From: Pseudomonadota bacterium | GTDB lineage: Bacteria; Pseudomonadota; Alphaproteobacteria; Thalassobaculales; Thalassobaculaceae | Assembly: GCA_027623845.1 (NCBI GenBank) | Contig: JAQBUJ010000086.1 | Span: 1 to 9,199, forward strand | Length of the DNA: 9,199 nt | Direction of reading: 5' to 3' | Part shown: positions 1 through 5,805 of the stretch, piece by piece | Numbering within the stretch: position 1 is the first letter of the stretch | Layout: every line of letters starts with the position of its first letter | Program-made: the position numbers and the translations under genes | The notes under the pieces: model-generated | Told to the model about the DNA's origin: nothing | Seen by the model: the letters and a program-made list of their open reading frames with translations, nothing else | The model's database searches: none

Positions 1-1422
1 GAGTTGCTGCTTGCGGCTTTCCGGTAGTCCGGAGTCTCGGATCCGATAGAAAGCCGACGTTATCTGTTCCATTTTTCGGTTTGGCGGCAGGTCGTCCTTG
101 ACGATCCGATGCACCGATTCCGGCCGCATGAACAAAGTGTTGAGGTGATCGTTAATTTCGTCGCCCAGATCACCCTGGCCCATTTTGCTATCGAGCAGCG
201 AAAGCAGATAGGACGCCTTGCGAGCCGGCTCGCCCAGAGCGGGAATGACCCGGCCCGTCGCCTCCTTCAAGCCGGCGAGGCCGCCTTTGTTCAGCATCGT
301 GGATTGGCGCTCGGTCACCGCTTCAGCCATGGTCGGGCCGCCGAGGAATTCATCACGGGTCACCAATCGGTCGAGGATTTTGCGGAAATGGTCGCGCTCC
401 TCGCCTTCCACGCCCTTGGATAAAGTCCCCTTGCCTTGCAATTGCCGGCGGATACGGTCCGTCAGCATATTCTGGCTGTCCACCATCTTGCCGTTGCCGA
501 GCAACCTGTTGAGTTGCGCCGTGGTCCGCTCCAGGCTTTCGGCCGGATGGTCTTCAGGGGCGCCGATTTCCAATTTACCGGCGCCGAGATCGAGCATGGT
601 CAGCAGCGCCGTTCCCATATCCGCCTGCTGACCAAGCAGGTCCTGCAGCACCGAATTATTGGCCAGCGTATCAGATAGAAAACCGTCGAGAGCGCCGAGG
701 GCCCGCAGATCCTCCGTCGGGTCTGCCCATTCAACGGTTTGCACCAATTTGCCCCACCAATTGCGATTGTCGAGCAATTCCTGGGTGACGGTGACCCGGA
801 GGAGATAGTCGAACTCATCGCCTTCGGCCATGTCGCAGAGCTTGGTGAAGGCCGCATCGAAGCCTTGTTCACGGATGCGCGGTAATTTTTTCTCTTCGGC
901 AAGGCGCGCCCGCTCGGTGAGTGATTGGACGAAACCGAATAGCAGGTCGCGGCGTTCGTTGGACGAAACGCCGCCATCCTGGGCTTGGAGCTGCGCCACC
1001 TTGGCGATCGCGCTGGGCACCAAACTGTCGGCGTCCATCGCCCGCTTGAGTTCTTTGTAGGAATGCATCACTTCGGAGGCGGTGATGTTGTTTTTGTCCA
1101 AATAGGTACGGAACAAGCGATTGACGGTCATCCGACCGTTGGCGCCAACCAGATCCTCGGGAGAGTCGCAATCCGGGGCCTCATCAATTTCATTGACGAA
1201 AACTTGCCCGTTTTCACTCTTCGGCGCTTTGAGTTTCTCGAAGATGACATCGCTGTCTTTGAGCTGAGCGATGGATCTCCCGGTTTCTCGGATCACCTTG
1301 ATACCGGTCACGCCAGGCCTGGCAAGCATCTGCGTGCCGATGCTTATCGCCTCATCTTTCTTGATGGCGACGGCTTCGATCTGCCAATTTCCATCACGTT
1401 GTGTGAGGATCTCGTAGGCCAT
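1..1422 (-). CDS. Uncharacterised long cytoplasmic protein (3' end outside window)
   Basis: I do not recognise this family. Reading the minus strand from an ATG at 1422-1420 gives 474 consecutive sense codons to the window edge, which is strong evidence for a gene because stop codons are frequent in the other frames here. The protein begins MAYEILTQRDGNWQIEAV. Residues 1 to about 60 look like a small alpha/beta module: a strand, a helix rich in Lys/Glu, then a strand around VTGIKVIRE. The remainder, from about residue 90, appears almost entirely helical, hydrophilic and charged, with WW near the middle. I see no signal peptide, transmembrane segment, Walker motif or metal-binding cysteine cluster, so it is probably cytoplasmic. 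An in-frame TAA at 1479-1477 limits the start to within 19 codons upstream of the ATG; the only alternatives there are TTG or CTG codons, and no strong ribosome binding site precedes any of them. It is divergent from the next gene. That it is a gene is nearly certain; its function is unknown. Confidence 0.85.
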   Translation of the reverse strand, partial: MAYEILTQRDGNWQIEAVAIKKDEAISIGTQMLARPGVTGIKVIRETGRSIAQLKDSDVIFEKLKAPKSENGQVFVNEIDEAPDCDSPEDLVGANGRMTVNRLFRTYLDKNNITASEVMHSYKELKRAMDADSLVPSAIAKVAQLQAQDGGVSSNERRDLLFGFVQSLTERARLAEEKKLPRIREQGFDAAFTKLCDMAEGDEFDYLLRVTVTQELLDNRNWWGKLVQTVEWADPTEDLRALGALDGFLSDTLANNSVLQDLLGQQADMGTALLTMLDLGAGKLEIGAPEDHPAESLERTTAQLNRLLGNGKMVDSQNMLTDRIRRQLQGKGTLSKGVEGEERDHFRKILDRLVTRDEFLGGPTMAEAVTERQSTMLNKGGLAGLKEATGRVIPALGEPARKASYLLSLLDSKMGQGDLGDEINDHLNTLFMRPESVHRIVKDDLPPNRKMEQITSAFYRIRDSGLPESRKQQL

Positions 1423-1478
1423 CAAACAGTATCCGAACAGTTGCGGGCTTCGCCAACAATGATTAGTGAATTCGCTTT

Positions 1479-1507
1479 ATTTTACCTCGAATTGGTTGGA
1501 GTGGGAA
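1479..1507 (-). promoter_or_regulatory. Candidate sigma-70 promoter for the minus-strand unknown gene
   Basis: On the minus strand there is a TTCCCA -35 hexamer (1507-1502, 4 of 6 consensus bases), a 17-base spacer and a TAAAAT -10 hexamer (1484-1479, 5 of 6). Transcription would start near 1472, giving a leader of about 50 bases before the ATG at 1422. A loose inverted repeat, TTTACCT at 1481-1487 and AGGTGAA at 1507-1513 (one mismatch), brackets the core and could be a regulator site. The spacing and position are good, but this is pattern matching only. Confidence 0.4.
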
Positions 1508-1627
1508 GGTGAATGAAATCTCAAGCCCTCTACTAATGGCCATCAGGGGGACTATATCAAGGCAAATGGCAGGAGATGTTACACTGACTTTGCTTTGTCT
1601 TGCGCAATTCATGGGCGGTTTTCATCG

Positions 1628-2053
1628 ATGAAGTCCAAACTGCAAGGATCCGCCGGGCCTGCGGGCGCGCTTTTGGACGGCCGAGCTGCGGAACGGATTG
1701 TCGATACGGCGGTGCAACGCTACTTCGAAGCCCGGCGCGGCAAGGTGGAAGATTTTGTCGACGCGCATTTCACCTTTTCCGGCAGCCTTGGTCTGCATCG
1801 CAACGCCTTGGGATTGGATTTGATCCGCGCGCCGGTGAACGTGGCGCTAATGCTGCCAACGGTTGGGGCGAAGCTTGGGGCGATGGCGGCGCGGCGGGTG
1901 GGCGCCGGGCGGACCGCTGAATGGCTGGATCGACGTAACCTGTTGCTGCGTACTTCGGTCGATCGTGAGATCGAATGGCTGATCCACACGGAATTGCTGG
2001 AGCTGCCTTTCGACGATGGCGCGCGGCGCAGCGAACGCGACGCGCTGGCCTAG
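1628..2053 (+). CDS. N-terminal half of a DUF6635-like protein, ended by an in-frame TAG
   Basis: This 141-residue product resembles the N-terminal part of the alphaproteobacterial DUF6635 family, a match made from memory. Telling segments are RYFEARRGKVEDFVDAHF (residues 31-48), LHRNALGLDLIRAPVNVALM (56-75) and EIEWLIHTELLELP (114-127). The function of that family is not known to me. The ATG at 1628 was chosen because the family-like sequence follows soon after it. A TTG at 1595 would add 11 residues with no family look, and no strong Shine-Dalgarno sequence supports either start. The frame ends at TAG 2051-2053, but it continues without a shift into the next entry, so this is probably the front of one larger gene broken by a nonsense codon. 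It carries no transmembrane segment itself; the membrane part lies beyond the stop. Confidence 0.65.
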   Translation: MKSKLQGSAGPAGALLDGRAAERIVDTAVQRYFEARRGKVEDFVDAHFTFSGSLGLHRNALGLDLIRAPVNVALMLPTVGAKLGAMAARRVGAGRTAEWLDRRNLLLRTSVDREIEWLIHTELLELPFDDGARRSERDALA

Positions 2054-2062
2054 GAAATCTTG
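2051..2062 (+). other. In-frame amber codon with overlapping restart signal
   Basis: TAG at 2051-2053 is the only stop in a frame otherwise open from 1595 to 2632. The same bases supply an AGGA (2052-2055) lying four bases before TTG 2060-2062, so ribosomes terminating here could in principle restart. The flanking residues read as one continuous acidic/helical linker: DALA, then the stop, then EILSDPDL. One base change from GAG, CAG or AAG would create this TAG. Alternatives are a sequencing error, a recent nonsense mutation, readthrough, or a true split into two coupled genes. Confidence 0.75.
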
Positions 2063-2635
2063 TCCGATCCCGACTTGATCAGGGCGGTGAGCGACCCGTT
2101 GCGCGCCATTGGACAACACGCCGAAGACCCTGAGCTGCACGGTCGAATGACCGATATTTTGGAGAATTACGCCGGCTCTAGAGCGGCTGCCGCCGAGCTT
2201 GCCGGGGCGATGATCAATCTTGGCACCGGCGCCCTGGCGTTGAACCAATTCACCCCGACGGCGATTTCATTGGGGCCAGCGCTCGCGGCGATGCTGGCGC
2301 AGTATCTGGCGATTTCATCCTTCCCACTCGGGGCGACGCTGGGCGGTGCTTGGTATGGCTTGTTCCCGGCGGCGCCCTCAGCGTTGTTGGTGGGCGTCAC
2401 CACCGGCGGCATGATTGCCGGAATGAGTGTCGCCACCGCGTTTGCCGGGGTGGTCACCGACCCGGTGCAGCGCCGATTCCGCCTTCATCAGCGCCGCTTG
2501 CGTCGGATGCTCGATGTGTTGCAAAGCAATTTTCAGGGCGAAGGCGGTCAAGCTTTCGTCGCCCGCGAGGCCTATGCCGCTCGAATTCTCGACCTGATCG
2601 ATATTTTGCGCACGATGCACCGCACGTTGACTTAG
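2060..2635 (+). CDS. C-terminal, membrane half of the DUF6635-like protein
   Basis: This is the continuation, in the same frame, of the preceding half-gene. Starting at TTG 2060 it encodes 191 residues. The first 40 are polar and helical. Then come hydrophobic stretches at about 41-61, 64-87 and 105-132, the last two rich in Gly and Ala, which look like membrane-spanning or membrane-inserted helices. A basic segment follows (QRRFRLHQRRLRRML, about 137-151), then a helical tail. Positive charge after the last hydrophobic stretch suggests that the tail faces the cytoplasm. I cannot name an activity. Codon use stays GC-rich at third positions and there is no further stop before TAG 2633-2635, so the reading frame has not decayed. 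If translated alone it needs the TTG with AGGA four bases upstream. Otherwise it is expressed only by readthrough or is a dead remnant. Confidence 0.6.
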   Translation: MSDPDLIRAVSDPLRAIGQHAEDPELHGRMTDILENYAGSRAAAAELAGAMINLGTGALALNQFTPTAISLGPALAAMLAQYLAISSFPLGATLGGAWYGLFPAAPSALLVGVTTGGMIAGMSVATAFAGVVTDPVQRRFRLHQRRLRRMLDVLQSNFQGEGGQAFVAREAYAARILDLIDILRTMHRTLT

Positions 2636-2888
2636 CCGGCGAACTAGGCGGGATAGGCGATGGCGTAAAGTGTGAACCGGCGCGGCTGTGACCGCCGCTT
2701 GTGGAATGGCCCCCGCCGGCCGGCGAGGTGACGGGGTATTGGGGGCAGACTTGGGGTGGATATCCCACGAAGAGAGCGGCATCGACCGCCCCGAAATGGC
2801 TTCGCCCCGGTGATCCTGGCTTGTGAGCCCGGGCGCTCTTGACGGCTCAAGGCGGCGGGGGTTCCATGGGGCGGGGGAGGCGGTGGTT
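2636..2888. other. Intergenic region with no gene seen
   Basis: These 253 bases carry no convincing coding frame on either strand. They include a perfect 12-base palindrome CGCCGGCCGGCG (2714-2725) and a short hairpin with GCGGC/GCCGC arms (2682-2686 and 2694-2698). Neither is followed by a T-run, so I do not call a terminator. A TTGACG at 2839-2844 resembles a -35 hexamer but has no matching -10. Confidence 0.5.
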
Positions 2889-2891
2889 TTG
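2873..2891 (+). promoter_or_regulatory. Strong Shine-Dalgarno that decides the P450 start
   Basis: GGGGGAGG at 2873-2880 matches the anti-Shine-Dalgarno well and sits eight bases before TTG 2889-2891. It is only two bases before GTG 2883. This favours a TTG initiation codon for the P450. Confidence 0.6.
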
Positions 2892-4112
2892 GCTAAACAA
2901 TCGAGCGACATAGAATTGGTCCGGCGCTTTGATCCGCGGGCGCTGACCCGTGGGTTTCTCGAAGATCCGTTTCCGACCTATCACGCGCTGCGCCAGCACG
3001 CTCCGGTCTATCGCTGCCCGGACGGTTCGGTTTTTCTGACGCGCTATGACGACGTGAATGTTGTTTACCGGGACCGGGGTTTCAGTTCCGACAAGAAGAT
3101 CGAGTTCGCGCCGAAATTCGGTGACAGCCCGCTATTTACGCATCACACGACGAGCCTGGTGTTCAACGATCCGCCATTGCACACGCGGGTTCGAAAGCTG
3201 TTGATGCCAGCCTTCACGCCGCGGGCGCTGAAAGCGTTGGAAGCACCGCTCGCGGCGCTGATCGAGCGGTTGCTGGACCGCATCAACGGGCTGGGCGCGT
3301 TTGATCTGATCGAGGATTTCGCCGCTGCCATTCCGGTGCAGGTGATCGGTGATCTGTTGCGCATTCCAGAAGATGAGCGCGGCCCGTTGCGCGATTGGTC
3401 GCTGGCGATACTCGGAGCCTTGGAAGCGACGATTTCCGAAGACGTCGAGCGGCGCGGCAATCAGGCGGTGGTGGAATTTTCCAGCTATCTCGAAGGCTTG
3501 ATCGCCGCGCGTTCCAAAGCGCTGATCGAAGATGGCTCGGATGTGTTGAGCGCCCTGATCGCCGGCGACGGGTCCGGCGATCGGCTGTCGCTGCAGGCGT
3601 TGGTGCAAAACTGCATCTTTCTGCTCAATGCTGGCCATGAGACGACGACGAACCTGATTGGCAACGGGATCGCCGCCCTGCTGGACAACCCGGAGCAACT
3701 GGCGCTGTTGCGGGATCGCCCGGAGCTGATCAATTCAGCGGTCGAGGAGTTCCTGCGCTACGAAAGCTCGAATCAGCTCGGCAATCGTCGGGCCACAGAA
3801 CCGGTTTCCATCGGCGGCGAGGATTTCCCCGCCGGAACCCTGGTCACCTTGTGCATCGGCGCGGCCAACCGCGATCCGGCGGTCTTCGTTGACCCGGACC
3901 GTCTCGACATCACCCGCACGCCGAACCCGCATCTGGCGTTTGGCGGCGGCGCCCATACCTGTGCGGGGATGAGCCTGGCGCGCATGGAGGGCCGCATTGC
4001 CATCGAGGGCATGGTCCGTCGTTTTGCGAACCTGGAGCGGCGCGGGTCACCGGTGCGCGGCGGACGAGCCCGGTTTCGCGGCTTTCTCAACTATCCGATG
4101 CAGGTCGGCTGA
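2889..4112 (+). CDS. Cytochrome P450 monooxygenase
   Basis: This soluble bacterial P450 would use heme to insert one oxygen atom of O2 into an organic substrate, with electrons normally coming from a ferredoxin and its reductase. From TTG 2889 it has 407 residues, normal for the class. Visible landmarks are a C-helix HTRVR (98-102), the I-helix oxygen-activation motif AGHETT (248-253), the K-helix ExxR as EFLR (287-290), and the heme loop FGGGAHTCAG (351-360) with the axial thiolate Cys358. All key residues are intact. I chose the TTG because GGGGGAGG (2873-2880) lies eight bases before it. The GTG at 2883 is too close to that site, and a GTG at 2823 adds 22 residues unlike a P450 N-terminus. 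The substrate cannot be read from sequence. No ferredoxin or reductase gene lies nearby, so it must borrow redox partners. Its 3' end overlaps the convergent transporter gene. Confidence 0.96.
   Translation: MAKQSSDIELVRRFDPRALTRGFLEDPFPTYHALRQHAPVYRCPDGSVFLTRYDDVNVVYRDRGFSSDKKIEFAPKFGDSPLFTHHTTSLVFNDPPLHTRVRKLLMPAFTPRALKALEAPLAALIERLLDRINGLGAFDLIEDFAAAIPVQVIGDLLRIPEDERGPLRDWSLAILGALEATISEDVERRGNQAVVEFSSYLEGLIAARSKALIEDGSDVLSALIAGDGSGDRLSLQALVQNCIFLLNAGHETTTNLIGNGIAALLDNPEQLALLRDRPELINSAVEEFLRYESSNQLGNRRATEPVSIGGEDFPAGTLVTLCIGAANRDPAVFVDPDRLDITRTPNPHLAFGGGAHTCAGMSLARMEGRIAIEGMVRRFANLERRGSPVRGGRARFRGFLNYPMQVG
4087..4112. other. Convergent 3' overlap between P450 and transporter genes
   Basis: The P450 stop TGA (4110-4112, plus) and the transporter stop TGA (4089-4087, minus) lie past each other, so the two coding regions share 26 bases tail to tail. 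No terminator hairpin with a T-run is evident here, so each transcript probably runs into the other gene as antisense RNA. Confidence 0.85.
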
Positions 4113-5001
4113 TCGGGTTGATTTTTGGTGATTTCGCCGCCGCGCCGCGTTCGCTCCAAAGATTAAGCAGATTGCCGGAGAAGATCACCGCGCCGCCCAG
4201 CAGGATCAGCAGATCCCAGCTTTCGCCGTACATCGTCAGGCCGATCACCGCGATCAGCGGCAGACGCATGAAATCCAGCGGCGTGACCACGGTTGCATCG
4301 GCGTGCTTGAAGGCGTGGGCAAAACAGAAATGCGAGCCCAGCCCCGAAAGGCCGAGCATCACCACCCAGGGCCAAAGCGAAAGCGACGGCAGGGTCCAGT
4401 CGGGGATCGAGGGGATCAGGCCCATCGGCAGCTGCACCAAATTCATATAAAAGATGATGGCTATCGGCGATTCCGTGGCCGTCATGTGGCGGGTGAAGAC
4501 ATAGGTCGAGGCGAAACAGAAGGTCGCGAACAGGACCACCAGGGCGGCCGGCTGAATAACCGCCATACCGGGGCGTAGGACCACCAGAATGCCAAGGAAA
4601 CCCAGCAGGATCGCGATGGCCCGATAGCGGGTAAGCTTTTCTTTCAAGATCAGGGTCGCCAGGATCGCCGTCCAGATCGGTGCGGTGAACTCAATCGCGA
4701 AGACTTGCGCCAACGGGAGCAGCGCCACGCCGTAGAGCCAACCGGTCTGACCGCCGAAATGGATCACGTTGCGAACCAGATGCAGACGCAGGCGCGTGGT
4801 GCGGACATGATGAAAGCCGATGACCGCCAGGATCGGGATCAGCACGGTGAGGCAGAACACACTGCGGGTCAGGGCGATCTGAAACGCATTCAACTCGACC
4901 GAAAGCTCACGCCCGGCGATCGCCATGGCCGACAGGGCGACAAGCGCGCCCATCATCCATAGGCAGGCCAGAAACGGTCTTTGAACGCGCTCGGCACTCA
5001 C
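4087..5001 (-). CDS. EamA/DMT-superfamily inner-membrane transporter
   Basis: This predicted 304-residue polytopic membrane protein belongs to the drug/metabolite transporter superfamily. It has two EamA repeats, about residues 12-143 and 155-282, each with roughly five hydrophobic helices. The first repeat ends with the typical stretch around APIWTAILATLILKEKLTRY and a GILVVLRPG turn. The second contains DATVVTPLDFMRLPLIAVIG and ends with a hydrophobic helix before LWSE. Members export small metabolites such as amino acids, nucleosides or related compounds, and the substrate cannot be told here. I start at GTG 5001-4999 because AAGGA lies nine bases upstream. A TTG start at 5127 would add 42 Pro/Gly-rich residues that do not look like an EamA N-terminus. 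It is divergent from the SUF regulator and convergent with the P450. A link to either is not shown by the sequence. Confidence 0.93.
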   Translation of the reverse strand: MSAERVQRPFLACLWMMGALVALSAMAIAGRELSVELNAFQIALTRSVFCLTVLIPILAVIGFHHVRTTRLRLHLVRNVIHFGGQTGWLYGVALLPLAQVFAIEFTAPIWTAILATLILKEKLTRYRAIAILLGFLGILVVLRPGMAVIQPAALVVLFATFCFASTYVFTRHMTATESPIAIIFYMNLVQLPMGLIPSIPDWTLPSLSLWPWVVMLGLSGLGSHFCFAHAFKHADATVVTPLDFMRLPLIAVIGLTMYGESWDLLILLGGAVIFSGNLLNLWSERGAAAKSPKINPISRPASDS

Positions 5002-5082
5002 GATGGTTTGTCCTTGTGGGGGTGACCAGGCGGGGGGACTAGGGCTGGAACCTCCCGCCTCGCCCTCAGCTTGGCAAGGATT

Positions 5083-5128
5083 ATTGCGCGGCGGCGATGC
5101 CAACTGCCGGCCCGAATAGGCGCGCAAT
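5083..5128. repeat. Inverted repeat in the divergent control region
   Basis: ATTGCGCG at 5083-5090 is matched by its perfect reverse complement CGCGCAAT at 5121-5128, with 30 bases between. A third TTGCGCG occurs at 5170-5176. The arms lie upstream of the transporter start and could pair in its leader RNA or bind a dimeric regulator. No function is established. Confidence 0.4.
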
Positions 5129-5185
5129 TACCGGCCTGTGCGGCCTCTCTGGGCGACTGCGGCGGGCCGTTGCGCGCGAATCAAT

Positions 5186-5196
5186 ACCAATATGGT
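5186..5196. promoter_or_regulatory. Short inverted repeat upstream of the SUF promoter
   Basis: ACCAATATGGT has perfect four-base arms (ACCA and TGGT) around ATA. It is immediately followed by an overlapping ATGGTCCAT palindrome (5192-5200). It sits just upstream of the candidate -35 of the SUF regulator gene, a place where a regulator could bind. It does not clearly match the E. coli IscR consensus as I remember it. Confidence 0.3.
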
Positions 5197-5207
5197 CCAT
5201 TTTCCAG

Positions 5208-5244
5208 TTGATTTTCCTCACGACCCGCGTATGTAAACAGTACG
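5208..5244 (+). promoter_or_regulatory. Candidate SUF operon promoter with overlapping inverted repeat
   Basis: TTGATT (5208-5213) and TATGTA (5230-5235) form a weak -35/-10 pair with a 16-base spacer. Transcription would start near 5242, about 26 bases before the regulator ATG. CGTA at 5228-5231 and TACG at 5241-5244 make an inverted repeat across the -10 and start point, an ideal place for autorepression by the Rrf2 protein. This fits the known habit of Rrf2 regulators of Fe-S operons, but the site is inferred from position only. Confidence 0.35.
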
Positions 5245-5267
5245 AAATCAGTGCGGTATGGAAAACC

Positions 5268-5732
5268 ATGCTTAAACTCAACCGAATGACCGATTACGCG
5301 GTGGTGGTGCTCGGACGGATGGCGCGCCAACCTGGGCTGGTCCAGACGGCGGCGCATATCGCCGAGGGTACGGCAATTCCGCTGCCGACGGCCTCGAAAC
5401 TGTTGAAGCAGATGGCCGGCGCGGCGCTGATTACCTCACATCGCGGCGTCAACGGGGGCTATTCACTGGACCGGGCCGCCGAGGCGGTGTGCGTTGCCGA
5501 GATCATCGAAGCGCTTGATGGTCCGATCGCGCTGACCGCCTGTGTGGATGGCGCCGAGGATCAATGTGACGTCGAATCCCTATGCCCGATGCGGGGCAAT
5601 TGGAACCAGGTCAATAACGCCATTCGCACGGCGCTGGAGAATGTCAGCCTGGCTGAGCTGATTGATCCGCGGGACCTGTTTCCGCTATCGGAGCCGGTCA
5701 TTGGCGCCGCTGGTAGAAACGATCGGCCCTGA
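5268..5732 (+). CDS. Rrf2-family SUF system Fe-S assembly regulator
   Basis: This 154-residue transcription factor has the Rrf2/IscR layout: an N-terminal winged helix-turn-helix (start MLKLNRMTDYAVVVLGRMA; recognition helix about PLPTASKLLKQMAGAALI, 38-55; wing HRGVNGGY, 58-65) and a cysteine-bearing C-terminal part. Cys92, Cys100 and Cys106 form C-x7-C-x5-C followed by NW, as in the SUF-linked Rrf2 subfamily. These residues probably bind a [2Fe-2S] cluster that reports cluster supply. It most likely represses or tunes its own operon. I chose ATG 5268 because it starts exactly at the family N-terminus. A GGA five bases upstream is a weak ribosome site, and the frame continues upstream without family-like sequence. 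It lies 73 bases before sufB and is probably co-transcribed with it. It could equally be called SufR- or IscR-like, so I leave the symbol empty. Confidence 0.93.
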   Translation: MLKLNRMTDYAVVVLGRMARQPGLVQTAAHIAEGTAIPLPTASKLLKQMAGAALITSHRGVNGGYSLDRAAEAVCVAEIIEALDGPIALTACVDGAEDQCDVESLCPMRGNWNQVNNAIRTALENVSLAELIDPRDLFPLSEPVIGAAGRNDRP

Positions 5733-5805
5733 GCACCGGAACTCAGCCCACGAGCCTATGGCAACAAACTCTTAGTCGCTTGAAAATAACGGAAACGGAC
5801 CCATC

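Noticed and set aside
985..1512. 175-codon open frame on the plus strand
   Set aside because: It is antisense to the 474-codon minus-strand gene, which is longer, has better codon use and a plausible promoter. The shadow frame also runs past that gene's start.
2051..2053. TAG as a pyrrolysine codon
   Set aside because: No pyrrolysine machinery is seen in the window, and the codon lies in a polar linker rather than an active site. A nonsense change is simpler.
2714..2725. Perfect palindrome CGCCGGCCGGCG as a terminator
   Set aside because: It has no loop and no following T-run, and such GC palindromes are expected in GC-rich intergenic DNA.
2839..2844. TTGACG as the -35 of a P450 promoter
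   Set aside because: No -10-like hexamer lies 16-18 bases downstream, and the resulting start point would leave almost no leader before the TTG start.
3132..3698. 188-codon open frame on the minus strand
   Set aside because: It is antisense to the P450, which has all its signature motifs; the frame is Gln/Arg-rich shadow sequence.
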